The translations under genes and the position numbers were made by a program. From Hypericum androsaemum (Eukaryota; Streptophyta; Magnoliopsida; Malpighiales; Hypericaceae): a DNA stretch of 64,000 nucleotides. The DNA is taken from assembly GCA_963995505.1 (NCBI GenBank), contig OZ023195.1, positions 3,802,109 to 3,866,108 on the forward strand, read 5' to 3'. The notes under the pieces were generated by a model. It did no database searches and was not told the origin of the DNA. It saw only the letters and a program-made list of their open reading frames with translations. Of the stretch, positions 10,864-22,577 are shown piece after piece (position 1 is the stretch's first letter; every line of letters begins with the position of its first letter).

Positions 10864-12440
10864 CACCCCACACTTGAATCATTGCTTGTCCCCAAGCAAT
10901 ACTCATACAATCACAATCACATAAGAAAGAAAACATGATAAGGACAAGACTAGGCATGATAAATTCACAATTTAACTCCCCTCAAAATCTCAAACTTGCA
11001 TCAAAAGACCACCCCACTACCTAGCTAGTTCATCAACCCAAATACAAAGAGTAAGACCCGGTAGACACCTCACCACTCGGTGGTTTAATCAAGTGTTATC
11101 ACTATGTAAAAGACACTAGAAGGTTAACCACTCAGAGGTTCGGAAATTTTTAGCTCACGATTTGTAAGTAGCCAACTTCCTATCTCTCGCGTACATGACC
11201 GATATCTTTCAAACTATCCTACGTCCTACTCAACAGTGTCTCAAAGTCGTGTGGTTGCTCGTGAACATGGGGCTTTCAATCGGGTTGTAATGGGGCTAAG
11301 GTAATGGTGAGATAATATATATGGATAGTAGTTAAACCACCCAATCCGAGGACTTGTTGCCAAAGCATTCTAGTCTCTCGTCTATTCTAAACATCCTCAC
11401 CATAAATAATTAAAGCACTCTCAAAATTCACCCATTTCCTAAGACCGCGTAGCACGAGTTATGCCAATAATTAATGCCTTATTCAACCTTCACTTCCCTT
11501 TCTTTCTTTCTTTTCTTTTTTTTCTTTTCTTTTTTCAACAAACACAAACTTGGCATTTTCTAGGCAAAAACTCGGCTTCTTTGTATGGCCTCTCTATTAC
11601 CCAAATTCCCAAAGAATTAACCCATAAGAACACTAAGCTACCAACTAAACCCAACACATATCATTTCCCAAAAAAATGTAAACTTATGTGTCCTCGGATC
11701 GGATGACCAAAGGTCGGGAGGATGGTGGATATAAGGCTTAAAGTTGTTATACATATAATATGATCAATGAATGGCAAGGCTCAATGGGTTAAAAATAATG
11801 GATATAAGGGTTCTTGGCTCTAAAGCTCTAGGCTCAATTTCAAAAGATTTGCCCCCGACATTCACTAACGCCACGCAACCAAGACCATGTCAAGTATTAG
11901 TAGGATACCTCGATCAACCGGAATCATGTAGGCACCTCATGAATAAATGAAGATGGCTGTCTCCTCCTTCGGCTCAAAGTTCCTTACAATGTCACTCATC
12001 AACCCTCTAGTCTAATCTACATAGTGAGACTACTAGTCTAAACAACCGAGGGTGAGGTTTCTACAAGTTCTTAGGCCTTGTGCTCGAGTTCATTTCCTAA
12101 CTAGATGTGTGGTAAGCTTCTAACACAAGTTAAAGAATTTTGAAGGGGGTCAAATTTTGAAAATTCATGCCAAATCAATGCCTAACAAAACAACCTAGAC
12201 TTCAACACGCAAAGGATTCCTAAGTGGAACCACACCCCCACACTTGAAAAACACATTGTCCTCAAGGTGTAGGGAGCACAAAAACATCTAAACAATTAAG
12301 CTATACTAACAAACGCATTAACAACCAAGCATGAACATCAATCAAACAAGAAGAACAAGACATCACAAAGACATATAGCAAACTCAAGACATCACGAAGA
12401 CAAGAAAATAACTAAAGAAAAACAAAGTGCTAGGAGACTG
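10864..12440 (-). other. Athila 3' non-coding region with two polypurine tracts
   Basis: No long frame. Two purine tracts of the form AAGTGTGGGG(G)TG on the sense (minus) strand lie at about 10864-10875 and 12226-12240, the first abutting the 3' LTR as a plus-strand primer site should. A long sense-strand A/G run lies at about 11490-11537. The segment 11280-12000 is homologous to 61630-62500, which elsewhere lies inside a TG..CA LTR-like unit. Confidence 0.7.
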
Positions 12441-13637
12441 CCCTTAGTCTTGAGTTGGAGAGGGTGGCGGTGGTGGGATGTTGTAATGAGAATGCATCCA
12501 CTCAAATTGAGCTTGTTGCGCTGCCTCCATACGAGCATTGTATTCGTTTTGCCGTTCCCAATAGGCTGCATTTGTAGTTGCCAGCTCTTGCACTCACACA
12601 TCGATGGCAGCTACACGATCTGTAAGCTCATTAAGTTCAACTTGGTGTGCCGGCACCCTGGTCAGAGCATCAGCCTTGAGGCGGTCTTTGACAGTTTTGC
12701 GGTCCTCCCAAGCCTTGAACGAGTACACATCTTGACCATTCTGCCTGATCTTGTTAAGGAGTTAATAGGAGCACAGACGTTGTATGTCCATGTAGTACAA
12801 ATCTCGCATGGGACCTTTGTAATCTGCAAATTCATCAGGAAAGAAGTGCTCTGCGAGCAGTGAAACAACATGTCCAAGATATAGATACTTCGTTCGCGGA
12901 GGAGTGATGGTTCGACGAAGCACAGACATTAATAAGGCAAAAGTGCTAAATCATTTCTTGGTTCGCATGCAATGAATGGTGTACAGTTGAGTATGAGTTA
13001 CCTTACTCTCCTCAAACTGACCATTAACAGCTAAACACATAAAACGATGCAGCACACAAATATAGGGTTCAAAGATTAGACCAGCAGGTGCTTCACCGGA
13101 TAAGTAATGGTCAAAACGAGTGAGTGCTTTCCATTCTTTATCTGCTTCCCCATGCGTGAGAAAGTCTAATTGATTCCCATCCGACTTACGAAGGCCTAAA
13201 ATTTTGATGATGACATCTTCATCTGCCTTAATGGATTTACCAAATAAACAAGCAGTGAAGGACGAGTTGTCCTCAGCTATGTTCAAAGTGCAGTAAAATT
13301 CAAGTGTCAGATGCAGACAAGTGGGAATTTGATTATTTGAAAATGTTTCCCAACCCAAATATTTCATTGCGGCCTTCAGCTTCACATCAATTCCTAAGGT
13401 GCTCATATGAACCCAATTAATAGTTGCATGCGGGAATTGATCAAGGTTTCGGAAAGAGGTATACCTGTCGCCCTCGTGCGCAGAATATATCTTGAAGGGC
13501 GCCCCAAATTGGGCAGCCAAGTCTTCACGCGATGGAGACAGAGGAGGTGGTGGAGGGTTCGGACCAGTCGCTCCATTCTTGCATTTAGGAGCGGGTGTTT
13601 TCCAACCTCGGCGGCTTGAACTTGCTTTGGTGGCCAT
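12441..13637 (-). pseudogene. Athila ORF downstream of pol (ATHILA ORF-1/env-position protein), broken
   Basis: The first 228 codons (13637 down to 12951) are open from an ATG. They contain a basic, proline-rich N-terminus and the block ATINWVHMSTLGIDVKLKAA, then LGWETF and CLHLTLEFYCTLN. This resembles the plant-transposon ORF-1 protein family of Athila elements, where this reading frame occupies the envelope position. After 12951 the frame is broken by stops and shifts; related coding traces such as FFPDEFADYKG-like text continue to about 12440. No signal peptide or clear membrane segment is seen in the open part, so an envelope function is not supported by this copy. Confidence 0.65.
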
Positions 13638-14084
13638 TACGGTGTGCGGAGGAATAGCAAAAAATTCTTGACGAGCGGCGGCGGCGGCGGTGACTGAACT
13701 CTGGTAAGCGGCAGCCGGCGGTGGTGGTCAGAGCTGGTTGGCTCGGTGTATAGGCCTCGCCTTGATGGTCAAGTTTGTCCAAAGGAGCGTGCATTTTTGA
13801 AGCTCCATTTGTCGGGAATTGACTCTAGAAGAAAAAATTAGGGTTTTACCCTTTGTAGCTCGGAGAGGAAGCGGCCGGCGGTGGCTGTCGGAGGGAGCTG
13901 GTCGGAGTTGCGGGAAGGTGGTGGCGGTGTTTTGGTTGAGCGGGATGTTGGTCGGGCGGGATGGTGGTCGGGGCTAGCTTTTTCTTTTGGGTGGGTATGG
14001 AGGTTTGAGAAGTGGGATGAAATGAAAAGAGGAAAAGGGAAGAGAGAAGGTGGGGGGAGGGGGGCTTTTATACCCCCTTTTCAC

Positions 14085-14275
14085 GCCGCCGGGTTGGCTG
14101 GCGTCCGCCGGGAACGGGGACCATTTTTTCTTCCGGCGGCTCCGGCCTCTCCGCTCTTTTTTTTTTCAAAACCCGGCCCCTGCCGGGCTTCCTAGCATCC
14201 GCTGGGAACGGGGATCATTTTTCCGTCCGGCGGCCGCCGGGTTGGCTGGCGGCCGTCGGCCTCTCCGCCTTCCTA
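14085..14275. repeat. GC-rich imperfect tandem repeat in Athila 3' region
   Basis: The phrase CGCCGGGTTGGCTGGCG recurs about 140 bp apart (about 14088 and 14233), along with GGGAACGGGGA (14110, 14200) and CGGCCTCTCCGC. It is strongly GC-rich compared with the surrounding DNA and includes CCGGCGGCCGCCGG palindromes. No protein family is recognised in either strand. Confidence 0.6.
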
Positions 14276-14364
14276 GCTTTTTTTTTCTCAAACGATTTCA
14301 TCCTCCTCCGATTCCAACGCATACCGTTTAGACAGGTCGATCCCAGTTTTGGACGGGGGCTTCG

Positions 14365-17106
14365 TGTCACGATCCGAATCGGTGGTCGGTGACCGGCGCT
14401 AGACTTCGACTCCTTCAATCACAAAATAAATCTAGCAAGCCTCTAACGTACTCAAATTTATAATCATAAGTATTTAAACGTAAAAGTAAAATATAATGAT
14501 CTTTAGTTTCATATTCCAAATTTACAAAATGTAAGCCAAGCTTTTTCTTTATTATACATACTCCCAAGATCAAAACAAATCCCGTGACTACGAAGCTTCT
14601 AGATCAATAAGAAAAATACAAACCGGAGACCTCCAAGACCAGTCCCGAAGAACAAGTGGACTAGACACGATCAGACTAGATCTCTGGACCAATACAACTC
14701 GTGTACGAGTTCCTGCAAAACTGGTGAGAGGGGGGATGAGTGTTTTGGAACACTCAGTAAACAAATAAGATATGCATCGCAATTTATTTAGCTACTCAAT
14801 GCACAACATACCTAAAACATGCATATAACTAACATGGCAAATAAATTATGCGGAGATGTACATTATTCAAAAGTCATACTTACCAGAAGACCAAATATAG
14901 CATATAATCACAAAGTCATAGAAACATGAGCAAACTACGAAATTTGACACATGACACATAATTCCAATATCATATAACAGAACTGACGAACATTCGGCAA
15001 GATCTAGATAGTGTCACTCCAATCCCGACATGAGGATACCATATATCAAAGGTACCATCATCAACCAACCTCCTCGGCCAAATAGTTCTGCCCGCCGGAA
15101 GGCAACCATATCATATCAGACCAACCTCATCGGCCAAATAATTCTGCCCGCCGTAGGCAACCATGTCATATCAGACCAACCTCATCGGCCAAATAGTTCT
15201 GCCCGCCGTAGGCAATCATATCACATAGCGGAGCTATCTATATTATATAGTTATTCGTATCACACAAATTCATAGGCTCCAAACGAATCAAATATGTCCA
15301 ATGAACAAACCAACATCTTCAGTGCCCACTCGAGGCCAAATTAATCAAACACTTACAAATCATAATGTCATATTATAACGCTCATATGAAAAATGCACAA
15401 TATGCACTAACAACATCATATTCAAATCATAACAAATAAATAGAGTGTGTCAAATAAAGCACGAGTCACATATTATTTGTTTACCAATTTTGGCTTGATG
15501 ACCATCTGCATAGGCGGTCCTCTTTCCAATATACAAATTCCAAGTTCAATAGCCGCAAGATTTAGTTTCAAAAATACTGAAAAATATGTCCCAAAACCTG
15601 TTACATACAAATCAAGTCTCTCTATTACCACCGAAGGAACGATACAAAATTTCTTATTCAATTAGTACCTATTGTGAGCAGATTCAATCTTCACTAAATT
15701 TTTCTTTGCGCATAAATAATTACAGTTAGTTTATCTTCTTTTCTTTAGTTCTCTTTCTGGCCTTTTGTTTTAGTTAGATTTAATGTCATCGTGATTCCTC
15801 AAGTTCCGAAGCCTGCACTTGTATTTTCTTTTACTAGATTACTGACCATTACTATTGTTTGTTATCTTTTTCGTTTGTTGAGTTTCCAATTTTTTTCTTG
15901 CTTCAATTAAATCATAGAATGATAAGATTTCTTCTGTTGTTCTAATTTCTTTAATCAATCTATAATAACTAAATTATGATTTCCAATTACTTTCAGCCGT
16001 ATCTCAAAGTCATCATCCCCACTTAACTTTCCAACTCATAATTAAATAATTAATCTGAATATAATTGGGATCACTTGCCCATTGTTCATGTTCCTTCTTA
16101 CAGTTTACACTTCTTTTTTATCATCTGAATCTCAAATACATTAAGCTCCTAACAAATCATAATATTTGCCAACTCCCATAATAAATGGCATCGTTCATGA
16201 CCGAATTTTTATGAAGTTCAAAACTATCAATTAATTTATATAAACTGCTATTAAAAGACTAATTAAATTCATTATTAAGTCCCTACCGTCTCATACTTTA
16301 AAGAATTTACAAGTATATCTTGAAGTGTATTCAAATCAATTTTGACTTATAATTATTAACTTACCTACTTTCAGTTTCTCATAAGAAACATTATGTCTTT
16401 GCCTTTTTCGTTTCTCCTTCTCATTGTTCTTCTTCGGTGATCCTCTTTTTCCAAAGAAATAGTGGAATTTCTATTGAGCTATTAGCTCTTTTGTTGCGGT
16501 GAAAAAAATGAAGATGAGCAAGTATTTCCCTTGCAGTGACTTATATTTCCACCGCCTCATTAGTTTGCTTTGTCATGTGTAACTTTTTTTATGTGCATCC
16601 ACGTTGCTTCTTTTATATTTTGGTCTTATCCATATTTTATGGAGTTTTTAAATTAACCTATAACTTTCTTACTTTATCCATAGCTGCCTTCTTATTTTAC
16701 TTTTCAAAATTTTTTTTTATTATTTTGGAGGAATTTATCTAAACTACCTCTTGCCACTTTCCTCAAACTTATAACTATGATTGAGTTTTCATAGAGTTTT
16801 TATGACCTGCCACGTTTTTACCTCTATTGTCACGTTTTGTTTCCTTTTTTTATATATTTTATTTCCAATCATGATCTTCAATTAAGAAAGCGAGACTAAG
16901 TCACGTCAATAATTTAATATAATACCTTAATTAAATTCTCTTTTCTTTTGTGCATAACTAACAATTCAATTTATTGTAGGTTAGATTGTATTTCTAAATT
17001 TTCAAACAGCCATTTATTGAATATATTTTCAGACATATTATATTATAATGACTTAGAATACTTGATTACATTCAACTAAATTTAATTGACATAGTGGAGT
17101 ATTACA
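14365..17106 (+). mobile_element. 2.7-kb gypsy-type solo LTR inside Athila
   Basis: Starts TGTCACGATCCGAATCGG and ends GTATTACA, flanked by perfect CTTCG duplications (14360-14364 and 17107-17111). No internal region, primer site or coding sequence is present, so it is a solo LTR left by recombination between two LTRs. The TGTCACGA..CC start and ..ATTACA end resemble LTRs of plant chromovirus-type gypsy elements, which sets the tentative plus orientation. It is longer than most LTRs and very AT-rich in its right two-thirds. Confidence 0.85.
15065..15230 (+). repeat. Three tandem units of 55-56 bp in the solo LTR
   Basis: Units at 15065-15120, 15121-15175 and 15176-15230 each contain CCAACCTC(C/A)TCGGCC, TTCTGCCCGCCG and GGCAA(C/T)CAT. 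The first unit is one base longer. It is probably a regulatory or slippage-derived minisatellite of the LTR. Confidence 0.9.
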
Positions 17107-17292
17107 CTTCGCCCCCCATATCACCTGTCGATCATCCAACCGTCATGATCACCTTCAAAATGTAAGAGATCACATAAGCATGAACTAATAAGAACAAGCG
17201 TAATAAGAAAAATACATATAGATAATAACAAAATAAAGACAATACAAAAACATGCTAAGTTATAGTCGTTAGCTTGACTTTACTCCCCTTTT

Positions 17293-18710
17293 TCATGCAT
17301 CGGAGGGTGAAGTCACAGGTTGCACCTCCGAACTTCGTTCAATATCTCCACCAAGGTAAATCTTGCACCTTTGGCCATTCACCTTAAAACTTCCTCCATC
17401 TTTTTCTTCTAACTCAAGGGCTCCGAATGGAAAAACCCTTGCAATTTTGAATGGGCCACTCCACTTCGACTTGAGTTTTCCAGGGAATAGTCTCAATCGG
17501 GAGTTGTAACGTAAAACTTGTTGGCCCTCCTTGAACTCTTTCTTGACAATATGGGCATCATGTCTCCTCTTCGTACTTGCCTTGTAGAGTCTAGAGCTCT
17601 CGAACGCCATGTCCCAAATTTCGTCCAACTCTTCAAGTTGTAATACCCTTCGTTCACCGGCCTTTTTGTAATCGTAGTTGAGAGTCTTGATGGCCCAAAA
17701 TGCTCGATGCTCTAGTTCGACGGGGAGGTGGCAAGCCTTTCCATAGACAAGCTTGTAAGGTGACATCCCAATTGGCATTTTGAATGCCGTCCTGTAAGCC
17801 CATAAGGCATCATCAAGCTTGTTGGCCCAATCTTTCCTTGCTCCCCCGACCATTTTCTCAAGGATCTTCTTGAGTTCCCTGTTGGAGAGCTCTACTTGGC
17901 CACTTGTCTGGGGGTGATAAGGTGTAGCAACCTTGTGAGTGACCCCATACCTCTTCAATAGGATCTCAAATGGTCGGTTGCAAAAGTGCGAACCGCCATC
18001 GCTGATGATTGCCCTTGGCACTCCAAATCTAGAAAGAGCTTTTTGATAAAGCGAATGACCACCTTAGCATTATTTGTGGGTGATGCCCAAGCTTCCACCC
18101 ACTTTGACACGTAGTCCACTCCCACCAAGATATACTTGTTGCCATAAGAGGTTGGGAAAGGTCCCATGAAGTCCAATCCCCAAACATCGAAGAGCTCCAC
18201 TTCAAGAATTCCAGAGAGCGGCATCTCATTCCTCTTTGAGATATTTCCGGTCCTTTGGCATCGATCGCACTGAGCAACAAAAGTACGAGCATCCTTTTTC
18301 ATGTTGGGATTCAATCTTCTTTGTCGATCCACCCTCGGTTTTGCTCCCTCTTCCATGTGAATATGATGCATCACAATTTCAGGACTTATCCCCTTGATAT
18401 CGGATATTTGCCAAGCCATGGCCTTAATCCGGTTGTTCACAATTTTTAGCACTTTCTCCTCTTGCTCCTTGGAGAGCTTGTTGGAGATGATAATAGGGAG
18501 TCTCCCTCCATCCTTCAAGAATGCATACCTCAAATGCGAGGGTAATTCTTTTAACTCCAACTTTGGAGCCTTCACAACAGATGGTGGAGTGCGATACTTC
18601 AAGTTAACCTCCAAATCCTCATGGAGACTTTTCTTCCCATCTTCATCCTCAAAATCTTCACAGTTGTCCACTTCTTGCTCTTCAAGAATCTTATCCTCAA
18701 TACTTGCCAC
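17293..18710 (-). pseudogene. Athila pol: RT N-terminal stub fused in frame to integrase
   Basis: Reading down the minus strand from 18710: the region before RT ends with [11 protein letters not shown] and RRLNPNMK, where the RT domain should begin. It continues without a break into [17 protein letters not shown], the HHCC zinc region of integrase. The RT catalytic domain and RNase H, normally several hundred residues, are absent and the frame is preserved across the join. Integrase then shows LDFMGPFP (first Asp), a one-base frameshift at about 18020, ISDGGSHF (second Asp), [14 protein letters not shown] (catalytic Glu) and a C-terminal [16 protein letters not shown] stretch. It ends at a stop at 17293. 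No chromodomain is seen. Confidence 0.9.
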
Positions 18711-18734
18711 GATCTTCTTGCCAAAATCATGGAC

Positions 18735-19258
18735 TCATCCCTCCACCAGATCAATCTTCATGCACGTGCCCTCATCAAGAGGGTGATGCATTGCATCAGA
18801 CATCTTAAACACCACCTCTTCGTCTCCTACTCGAAGGATCAATCTTCCACCATGCACATCAACATAAGTACGGGCTGTGTTAAGGAAAGGTCGTCCAAGA
18901 ATTAATGGATAACTTTTATCCTCGACAAAGTCTAGCACCACAAAGTCCACTGGGAAGATAAATTTATCAACCTTTACCAGGACATCCTCCACGATCCCAA
19001 ATGACTTCTTTATGGTTTGGTCCGCCAATTGGACAACTTCGTTGGAAGATTCTGGGAGACAAGAGAACTACAGTTAGCCGTTAGAGCCCCCGTCTGCCCA
19101 TCCTCCCACTTCCTCTTTTTAGTGATGAGTTCCTTGAGAAACTTTGAGTATTGCGGCAATTGACCTAACATCTCAAGAAAAGAAACACTGATCTGGATGT
19201 TCTTCATCTTCTCCATGAAGCCAATAAACTTGTCATCCATCACATTCTTCTTCTTCAC
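18735..19258 (-). pseudogene. Athila protease region with the active-site segment deleted
   Basis: The upstream part reads FLEMLGQLPQYSKFLKELI and CSSLVSQNLPTKL, the normal lead-in to the Athila-type aspartic protease. It then passes within a few codons to QLADQTIKKSFGIVEDVLVK and LGRPFLNTARTYVDVHGG, the C-terminal half of the protease. The intervening block that should carry the catalytic D-x-G/A motif is missing, and the join also shifts the frame. Catalysis is therefore impossible for this copy. Confidence 0.8.
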
Positions 19259-19276
19259 TCTTTGAGGGAATGGTAG

Positions 19277-20861
19277 TCAAGGAGCTTTAAGTGGTGGTGG
19301 CACGTAGACTTCTTCTTCAGCACTCTCAACCGGTGGACTTCTCTCTCTCTCTGCCTCTACTTCTTTCTCCTCCTCATTGGCTTCCATAGGATTGTCATTG
19401 TTCTTCCGGATTGCCTCTTGAGAAGCTGTTTCCTTACCACTCCTCAAAGAAATTGCATTCACGTTTCCTCGAGGATTTGTTTCTGTGGAGCTTGGCAGGG
19501 AGCCGGAAGCTCTATGGGAACTCGCCTTTGCAATTTCTCCAAGTTGAGTCTCTATATTATGCATCGCGGTAGCTTATCCCTTGAGAATTTGCTCCAAGTT
19601 GTTCTGCCATGCACCTTGTTGTTGTATGGCTGCCAAAATTTGGCTTTATTGGCTAACCACACCTCCAACTTCGTGCATAAACTTATCCATCTTCTCAAAC
19701 TTCTCCAAGAATGCACGTGGTTGGAAACTCGGAGGGGGCCCTTGAGGTTGATACCGAAGAGGAGGTCCTTTATCAGGGACCATCGCCATATTTTTGCTAC
19801 TATTTCCTCCCTTCCAAGAGAAGTTTGGGTGATTTCTCCACCCCGGATTGTAGGTGGAGGAATAGGGGTTATTTCCTATCTTATTTGCCCCTTGACCTTG
19901 GCCTTGGCCTTGGCCACCAACAAAGGGTGCTTGCTCCACTTCCGTGTTCATCATAACACATTCTTGCATCTCGTGGCCACCAACATTTCCACACGCTTCA
20001 CAAATCGTCCTTACGGCTGCCGCATTGGTTTTGTTCAAGCTAAGATCGTTCATTTTTCTTGCCAACAATGCCAATTGGGCTTGAATAGAGGAGGCAACAT
20101 CAACATCAATCACTCCCTTTTCCTGGCTAATAGGTTGTCTTACTCTCTCATTTGCCATAAGGATGTTTGTAGCTGCTAATTCTTCCACGATGTGGTAGGC
20201 ATCATCTCTCTCTCTTTTTAAAAAGGATCCATTAGAGGCAGCATCAACCGTCCCCCCTTGTAGAGGGTCCAAGACCAAAGTAAAAAGTTTGGAGTAAAGA
20301 CTCCTCTGATATATTGTGGTGTGGACAACTTCTTTGTAATCCCTTGAATCGCTCCCAAGCTTCACTCAACGACTCATTCTCAAATTGTTGGAAGTTGTTA
20401 ATGTCCTTCACGAGTCTATTTGTCTTGGAGAAGGGAAAATACTTGTCAATGAAGGCATTAGCTAGCTCTTCCCATGTCGTAATTGTTGTCCCAACCAGAT
20501 CCTTATACCATATCTTTGCTTTGTCCTTCATGGTAAATGGGAACAACCTCAGCTTCACACCATCGTCGGTAGCTCCATTGTGCTTAAAGGTGTCGGCTAT
20601 CTCCAAAAAATTAGCAATATGGTCGTTGGGATCTTCATTCGATAATCCATAGAATTGGACCGAAGCTTGGAGCATGTGAATCACCGCTGGCTTGATCTCG
20701 AAGGTGTTAGCTTGAATAGCAGGCCTAGGAACTCCAAACATTGCCCCTCTCAAGGTGGGCCTAGCATAGTCCATGCGAGACCTTCGAGGAACTCCAACAC
20801 CTTGCGCATCGCCTTGTGGAGCTCCTTGTGGAGCTTTTTGCACATGAGGTTGTTGATTCAT
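19277..20861 (-). pseudogene. Athila gag, frameshifted
   Basis: Starts at an ATG (20861). Residues resembling RPTLRGAMFGVPRP, then FYGLSNEDPNDHIANFLEI, LFPFTMKDKAKIWY and FENESLSEAWERFKGL mark the retrotransposon gag core of Athila/Tat elements. A one-base frameshift near 20260 moves to the frame containing a zinc-knuckle-like CEACGNVGGHEMQEC and a glutamine/glycine-rich tail. In-frame stops at 19646 and near 19570 separate a third part with NAISLRSGKE, the usual gag-pol linker. Gag forms the virus-like particle; this copy cannot make a full product. Confidence 0.88.
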
Positions 20862-21082
20862 CCTTGCTTGTGTCCTTCTCTCTTATCGCAATACCCTTTC
20901 CAAGTATCCAATGTCAACGTCTACTCCGATCGGAATGTGGTGCGTTGAGCTAGTTGAGCGGATGCAACAAATAAGTACCTTGTAAGACAAACAACAAAGG
21001 CACTAAGTAACAGTAACCAAGTAAACAAAAAATAAATATTCCAATCCAAGTTCGTAAGCCAAATTAAGCGTCTAGTACTTAA

Positions 21083-21100
21083 TCCCCGGCAACGGCGCCA
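21083..21100 (-). promoter_or_regulatory. Athila primer-binding site (tRNA-Asp)
   Basis: The plus strand reads TCCCCGGCAACGGCGCCA, identical to the 3' end of plant tRNA-Asp including CCA. It lies 2 bp inside the 5' LTR. On the element's sense (minus) strand this is TGGCGCCGTTGCCGGGGA. Athila elements are known to use tRNA-Asp. It is too short to be a tRNA gene. Confidence 0.93.
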
Positions 21101-21102
21101 AT

Positions 21103-22577
21103 TGAAAGGAAAGATTTTCACCCCCCTTGCAATAATGAGTAATTAAGGGATTGTCGTCCCACAAGGACTAAGCAAGGCCGCAAACTCGACTTTACCACTA
21201 GTTTAGAACTATAAGAAATGGAGTTGTCAATTCCAAACACAATATGCTACTTGAAATAAAAATGCAACTAAACAAGGCGAAGGTTTAAACACTTAAAACA
21301 AGAGTGAGCTTGGTACCAATGACAACCTAAATAACCAAATGGCTTATTTTATAAAGTTCATGATATGGTCCAGATGTTTCGAAGGCAACTAATCAACGCT
21401 CTCGCGACAAACTAGTCTAAATCGATTCTTAACTAGACTTAGATGAACTAACCACGCTCTCACGACAAATTAGCCATCAAATCTAACTAAACACCAACTA
21501 TAATCACCATCCTTTGGACAACTAGTCACCTAAGGTGATCTCTCATCAATAGGTTTCTACTCAACTAGTTAAATGGTCCGTTAATCCTAACCCTTCTCGG
21601 CGATTAACATTAACTTGGTTCATAATCAAGGCGATCAATCTAGATCAAGCATTAAGCTCATTAACTAGTACACATACCTAGGCATATTAACCCCCTAAAC
21701 CATTGGCTAAGTAGGTGCCATCAAGGTACCAAACTCACTAATCAACTACTCACACATATTCACCAAACAACTCAACACATCCATTGAACAAAGCAAGCAA
21801 AGCAAGAACATTAAAAGAGAGAATAAGAGAAAGCTCAAGATGGTCTTCAAGCATCCAATATTCTTCCTTCAAGTTCCTTACACAAGCTTCAACAATGGCT
21901 TCCTAGATCCAACAATGGAGAGCCAAGCTTTTTTCTCTAAAGAAGAGAAAGTTAGTGGGGGAGTTGGTGAGTATTTTTAGCAAAATATCTAATGTATCTC
22001 TAAAGGAAAGCCAAGCAAAGGATTTTATACAAGATTTTTCCCCCCAAAATGTCTCAACCACGAAATTATAATTAAAGCCCAAAATGGGCCCAAAACAATT
22101 CTTCAAATTCGGCCCACTTGTGATGAAATCTTGACAGAATTGGACAACGACATTGAATCCAGCGTTCTCCCCTCTTAGACTCCGAATTTGAAGAAGATCA
22201 TTAGAGATAAAGTTGTAGCCCCGGATGTCTTCTTTCCAGAGCCATCTCACTCGTCTCCATCGGACTTCGGATGAGAAAGTTATCAGCATTGGAGTCACAA
22301 GAGGTCCACCTCGCCCACGTCTTCGAGGTCTTGATTAAGCGTCCTTCCTCCCGGCAAATCAAATCGCATACGATGACCCAAGGTGACTTCACTTCCTCCA
22401 CTTCACCTCACCAAATCTCCTAGCATGAATAAAACACAACAAAAACATAAGACTACACTAAAACAAATAATGCACGATAAATGACATTACGACAATGAAG
22501 AACAAACAAAAGCAATAGAAACAATGGTAAAACTACTCTAAAATAAACACAAAAGATGAGTGTTTCCACACTCATCA
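21103..22577 (-). repeat. Athila 5' LTR
   Basis: 1475 bp, TG..CA in plus orientation, the promoter-bearing LTR for this minus-strand element. A core promoter TATAAAAT is at 22022-22029 on the minus strand (TATAAAAG in the other LTR). Differences from the 3' LTR are scattered substitutions and small indels (for example a missing GGGGTT near 21348), suggesting fairly recent insertion. Divergence was not counted. Confidence 0.94.

Larger units (their letters stand above)
9385..22577 (-). mobile_element. Athila-type Ty3/gypsy retrotransposon, internally deleted
   Basis: Complete to both LTRs: 5' LTR 21103-22577, 3' LTR 9385-10863, ends TG..CA, flanked by CTCTC (9380-9384 and 22578-22582). The primer-binding site matches the 3' end of tRNA-Asp, as known for Athila. 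Gene order on the minus strand is gag, protease remnant, RT stub fused to integrase, then a long 3' region with an Athila-style extra ORF. The element is 13.2 kb including a 2.7-kb solo LTR inserted within it. It is defective: the protease active-site segment and all of RT and RNase H are missing, and there are several stops and frameshifts. It sits in the RNase H region of an older copia relic. Confidence 0.93.

Noticed and set aside
12951..13637. A genuine envelope gene for the Athila element
   Set aside because: The frame occupies the envelope position but the visible part shows no signal peptide or transmembrane segment and resembles the ATHILA ORF-1 type protein.
13881..14331. Open frames of about 90-100 codons through GC-rich sequence
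   Set aside because: They lie in the Athila 3' region antisense to the element, are built of imperfect tandem repeats and match no protein family.
21083..21100. tRNA-Asp-like sequence
   Set aside because: Only the 3' 18 nt are present; it is the Athila primer-binding site, not a tRNA gene.
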